The notes below the pieces were generated by a model. It ran no database searches, was not told the origin of the DNA, and worked only from the letters and a program-made list of their open reading frames with translations. A DNA stretch of 57,412 nucleotides from an uncultured Pelagibacteraceae bacterium. GTDB taxonomy: Bacteria; Pseudomonadota; Alphaproteobacteria; Pelagibacterales; Pelagibacteraceae. The stretch covers positions 1 through 57,412 of the forward strand of contig CACDPY010000004.1 of assembly GCA_902554765.1 (NCBI GenBank), written 5' to 3'. The translations under genes and the position numbers were made by a program. Numbering within the stretch: position 1 is the stretch's first letter; each line of letters begins with the position of its first letter. Of this stretch, positions 56,417 through 57,412 are shown piece after piece.

Positions 56417-57412
56417 AGAAAGAGGAATTTATTTAGAGGATCAACAAAACGATTTTTTATATAAAAAGAATAAATCTAATTTGGACGTATCATTTAATAG
56501 AATAGCTTTCATATTCTTTATTTTTTTTATTATATTTTTAATATATTCGATTCATTTGATACATATGGGATCAAGAAAATCAAAAACAAAAATCGATGAA
56601 ATAAAAATACCAATCAATAAACTTTATAGAGCAGGTATTGTAGATAGAAATAATAATTATTTAGTAAAAACTGTAAGCTCGATAGATATTGGGATTAGTA
56701 CTAAAAAAGTCATAGATAAAAAAAAATTAATTATAAATTTAAAATATATTTTTCCTAATAAAGATTATTCAAAAATTGAGTATAAATTGAATAATAAAAA
56801 TTTTTTTTATTTTGAAAAAAAAATTTCAGATGAGAATTATGAAAAAATAATGCAATTAGGAGATAAATCAATACAACCTGAGGAAAGATTAATCAGAGTA
56901 TACCCAGAAAAAAATTTATTCAGTCATATTATAGGTCAAATTGATAATGATAATAATGGTATCTCTGGTTTAGAAAAATCTCTAGATAGTGAATTAAAAA
57001 ATTTTAAAGAGCCAATTAAACTTACTGTAGATAAAGATGTTCAGTTTCTAGTTAGGAATGAATTAATCAAATTTAATAAAATTTTTAATACAAAAGGAAG
57101 TGCAGCAATTTTAATGAATGTAATGAATGGTGAAATTTTATCATTAGTTTCATTGCCAGATTTTGATCCAAATAAAAGAGAAAAAATTTCTAATTTAAAT
57201 TTTATTAATAGAGCAACCAAAGGTGTTTATGAATTTGGTTCAGTTTTCAAAACATTAACCCTTGCAGCAGCATTTGAAGAAAAAATAATTGAACCAGAAA
57301 CAAAATTTAATAATTTACCTAAATCAATAACCTGTGCTGGATTTCCCATTAGAGAGTATGATGAAAAAATACCTTCAAATTTAACAGCAGAACAAATTTT
57401 AATTCGATCTGG
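56406..57412 (+). CDS. ftsI: Penicillin-binding protein 3/FtsI, N-terminal part
   Basis: Septal peptidoglycan transpeptidase, about 335 codons before the window ends. The start is the ATG at 56406, overlapping ftsL by 11 bp. An N-terminal anchor (IAFIFFIFFIIFLIYSIHLI) is followed by the dimerisation domain with RAGIVDRNNNYLVKTV and the segment HIIGQIDNDNNGISGLEKSLD. The transpeptidase domain has the catalytic Ser of SxxK in YEFGSVFKTLTLA (near residue 280). The SxN and KTG motifs fall outside the window. Confidence 0.95.
   Translation, partial: MKNKERGIYLEDQQNDFLYKKNKSNLDVSFNRIAFIFFIFFIIFLIYSIHLIHMGSRKSKTKIDEIKIPINKLYRAGIVDRNNNYLVKTVSSIDIGISTKKVIDKKKLIINLKYIFPNKDYSKIEYKLNNKNFFYFEKKISDENYEKIMQLGDKSIQPEERLIRVYPEKNLFSHIIGQIDNDNNGISGLEKSLDSELKNFKEPIKLTVDKDVQFLVRNELIKFNKIFNTKGSAAILMNVMNGEILSLVSLPDFDPNKREKISNLNFINRATKGVYEFGSVFKTLTLAAAFEEKIIEPETKFNNLPKSITCAGFPIREYDEKIPSNLTAEQILIRS

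Overview
The window is a very AT-rich, tightly packed bacterial chromosome segment with no insertion sequence, prophage, CRISPR array or rRNA operon that I can see. Gene content and order point to an alphaproteobacterium of the SAR11 clade (Pelagibacterales, 'Candidatus Pelagibacter'-like). The evidence is a split F0 ATP synthase operon with a b' subunit, a CcrM-type GANTC methyltransferase, a petP/petR-type regulator pair, aerobic hemF, and the order lgt-midA-pgeF-prs-rplY-pth-ychF. Minimal spacers and start codons with little Shine-Dalgarno support fit the same group. The lineage call is inference from sequence character and synteny, not from a search.

Layout. Positions 1-5968 (minus strand) run dciA, dsbA-like, smc, atpI, atpB, atpE, atpF', atpF and the first codons of a crtI-like phytoene desaturase. 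mutY and an FAD monooxygenase diverge from dciA. Positions 8091-10559 (minus) carry a uracil-DNA glycosylase, rnhB and ccrM. Positions 10573-14490 (plus) carry a TPR protein, ispE, tRNA-Gln and cca. greA, hemF and trmL (minus) lie back to back with petABC (cytochrome bc1, plus). Positions 18888-24842 (minus) hold the lgt-to-ychF block. ubiK, a petP-petR-like/envZ-like regulatory operon and ilvE follow. Positions 28472-34213 (minus) carry uvrB, a FolM-like reductase, folB, uvrC and pgsA. aspC and trxB come next, then a less familiar stretch (36404-40159) with an ELM1-like protein, a 2OG-Fe(II) oxygenase-like protein, two small orphan genes, a Ddl-like ATP-grasp enzyme and a SprT-like protein. 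carAB (minus) diverges from yqeY-dnaG-rpoD. An O-antigen ligase-like protein, two tRNAs, mlaC/mlaA, an amidase, rnpB and the start of the division cluster (mraZ, ftsZ, rsmH, ftsL, ftsI) close the window.

How it fits together. The window combines energy metabolism (F0, bc1), genome maintenance (MutY, UDG, RNase HII, UvrABC parts, SMC, DciA, DnaG) and cell-cycle control (CcrM, MraZ, FtsZ). GANTC sites lie in the ccrM and mraZ-ftsZ promoter regions, so CcrM could link replication state to division genes as it does in Caulobacter.

Most unusual signals: an SMC protein with no recognisable hinge domain; a tRNA-Val(GAC) with perfect stems but non-canonical D- and T-loops; ftsZ moved to the head of the division cluster directly behind mraZ; a textbook three-repeat MraZ operator overlapping a strong promoter; and extreme compaction, including divergent genes whose start codons abut as CATATG and three convergent pairs that share their stop codons.
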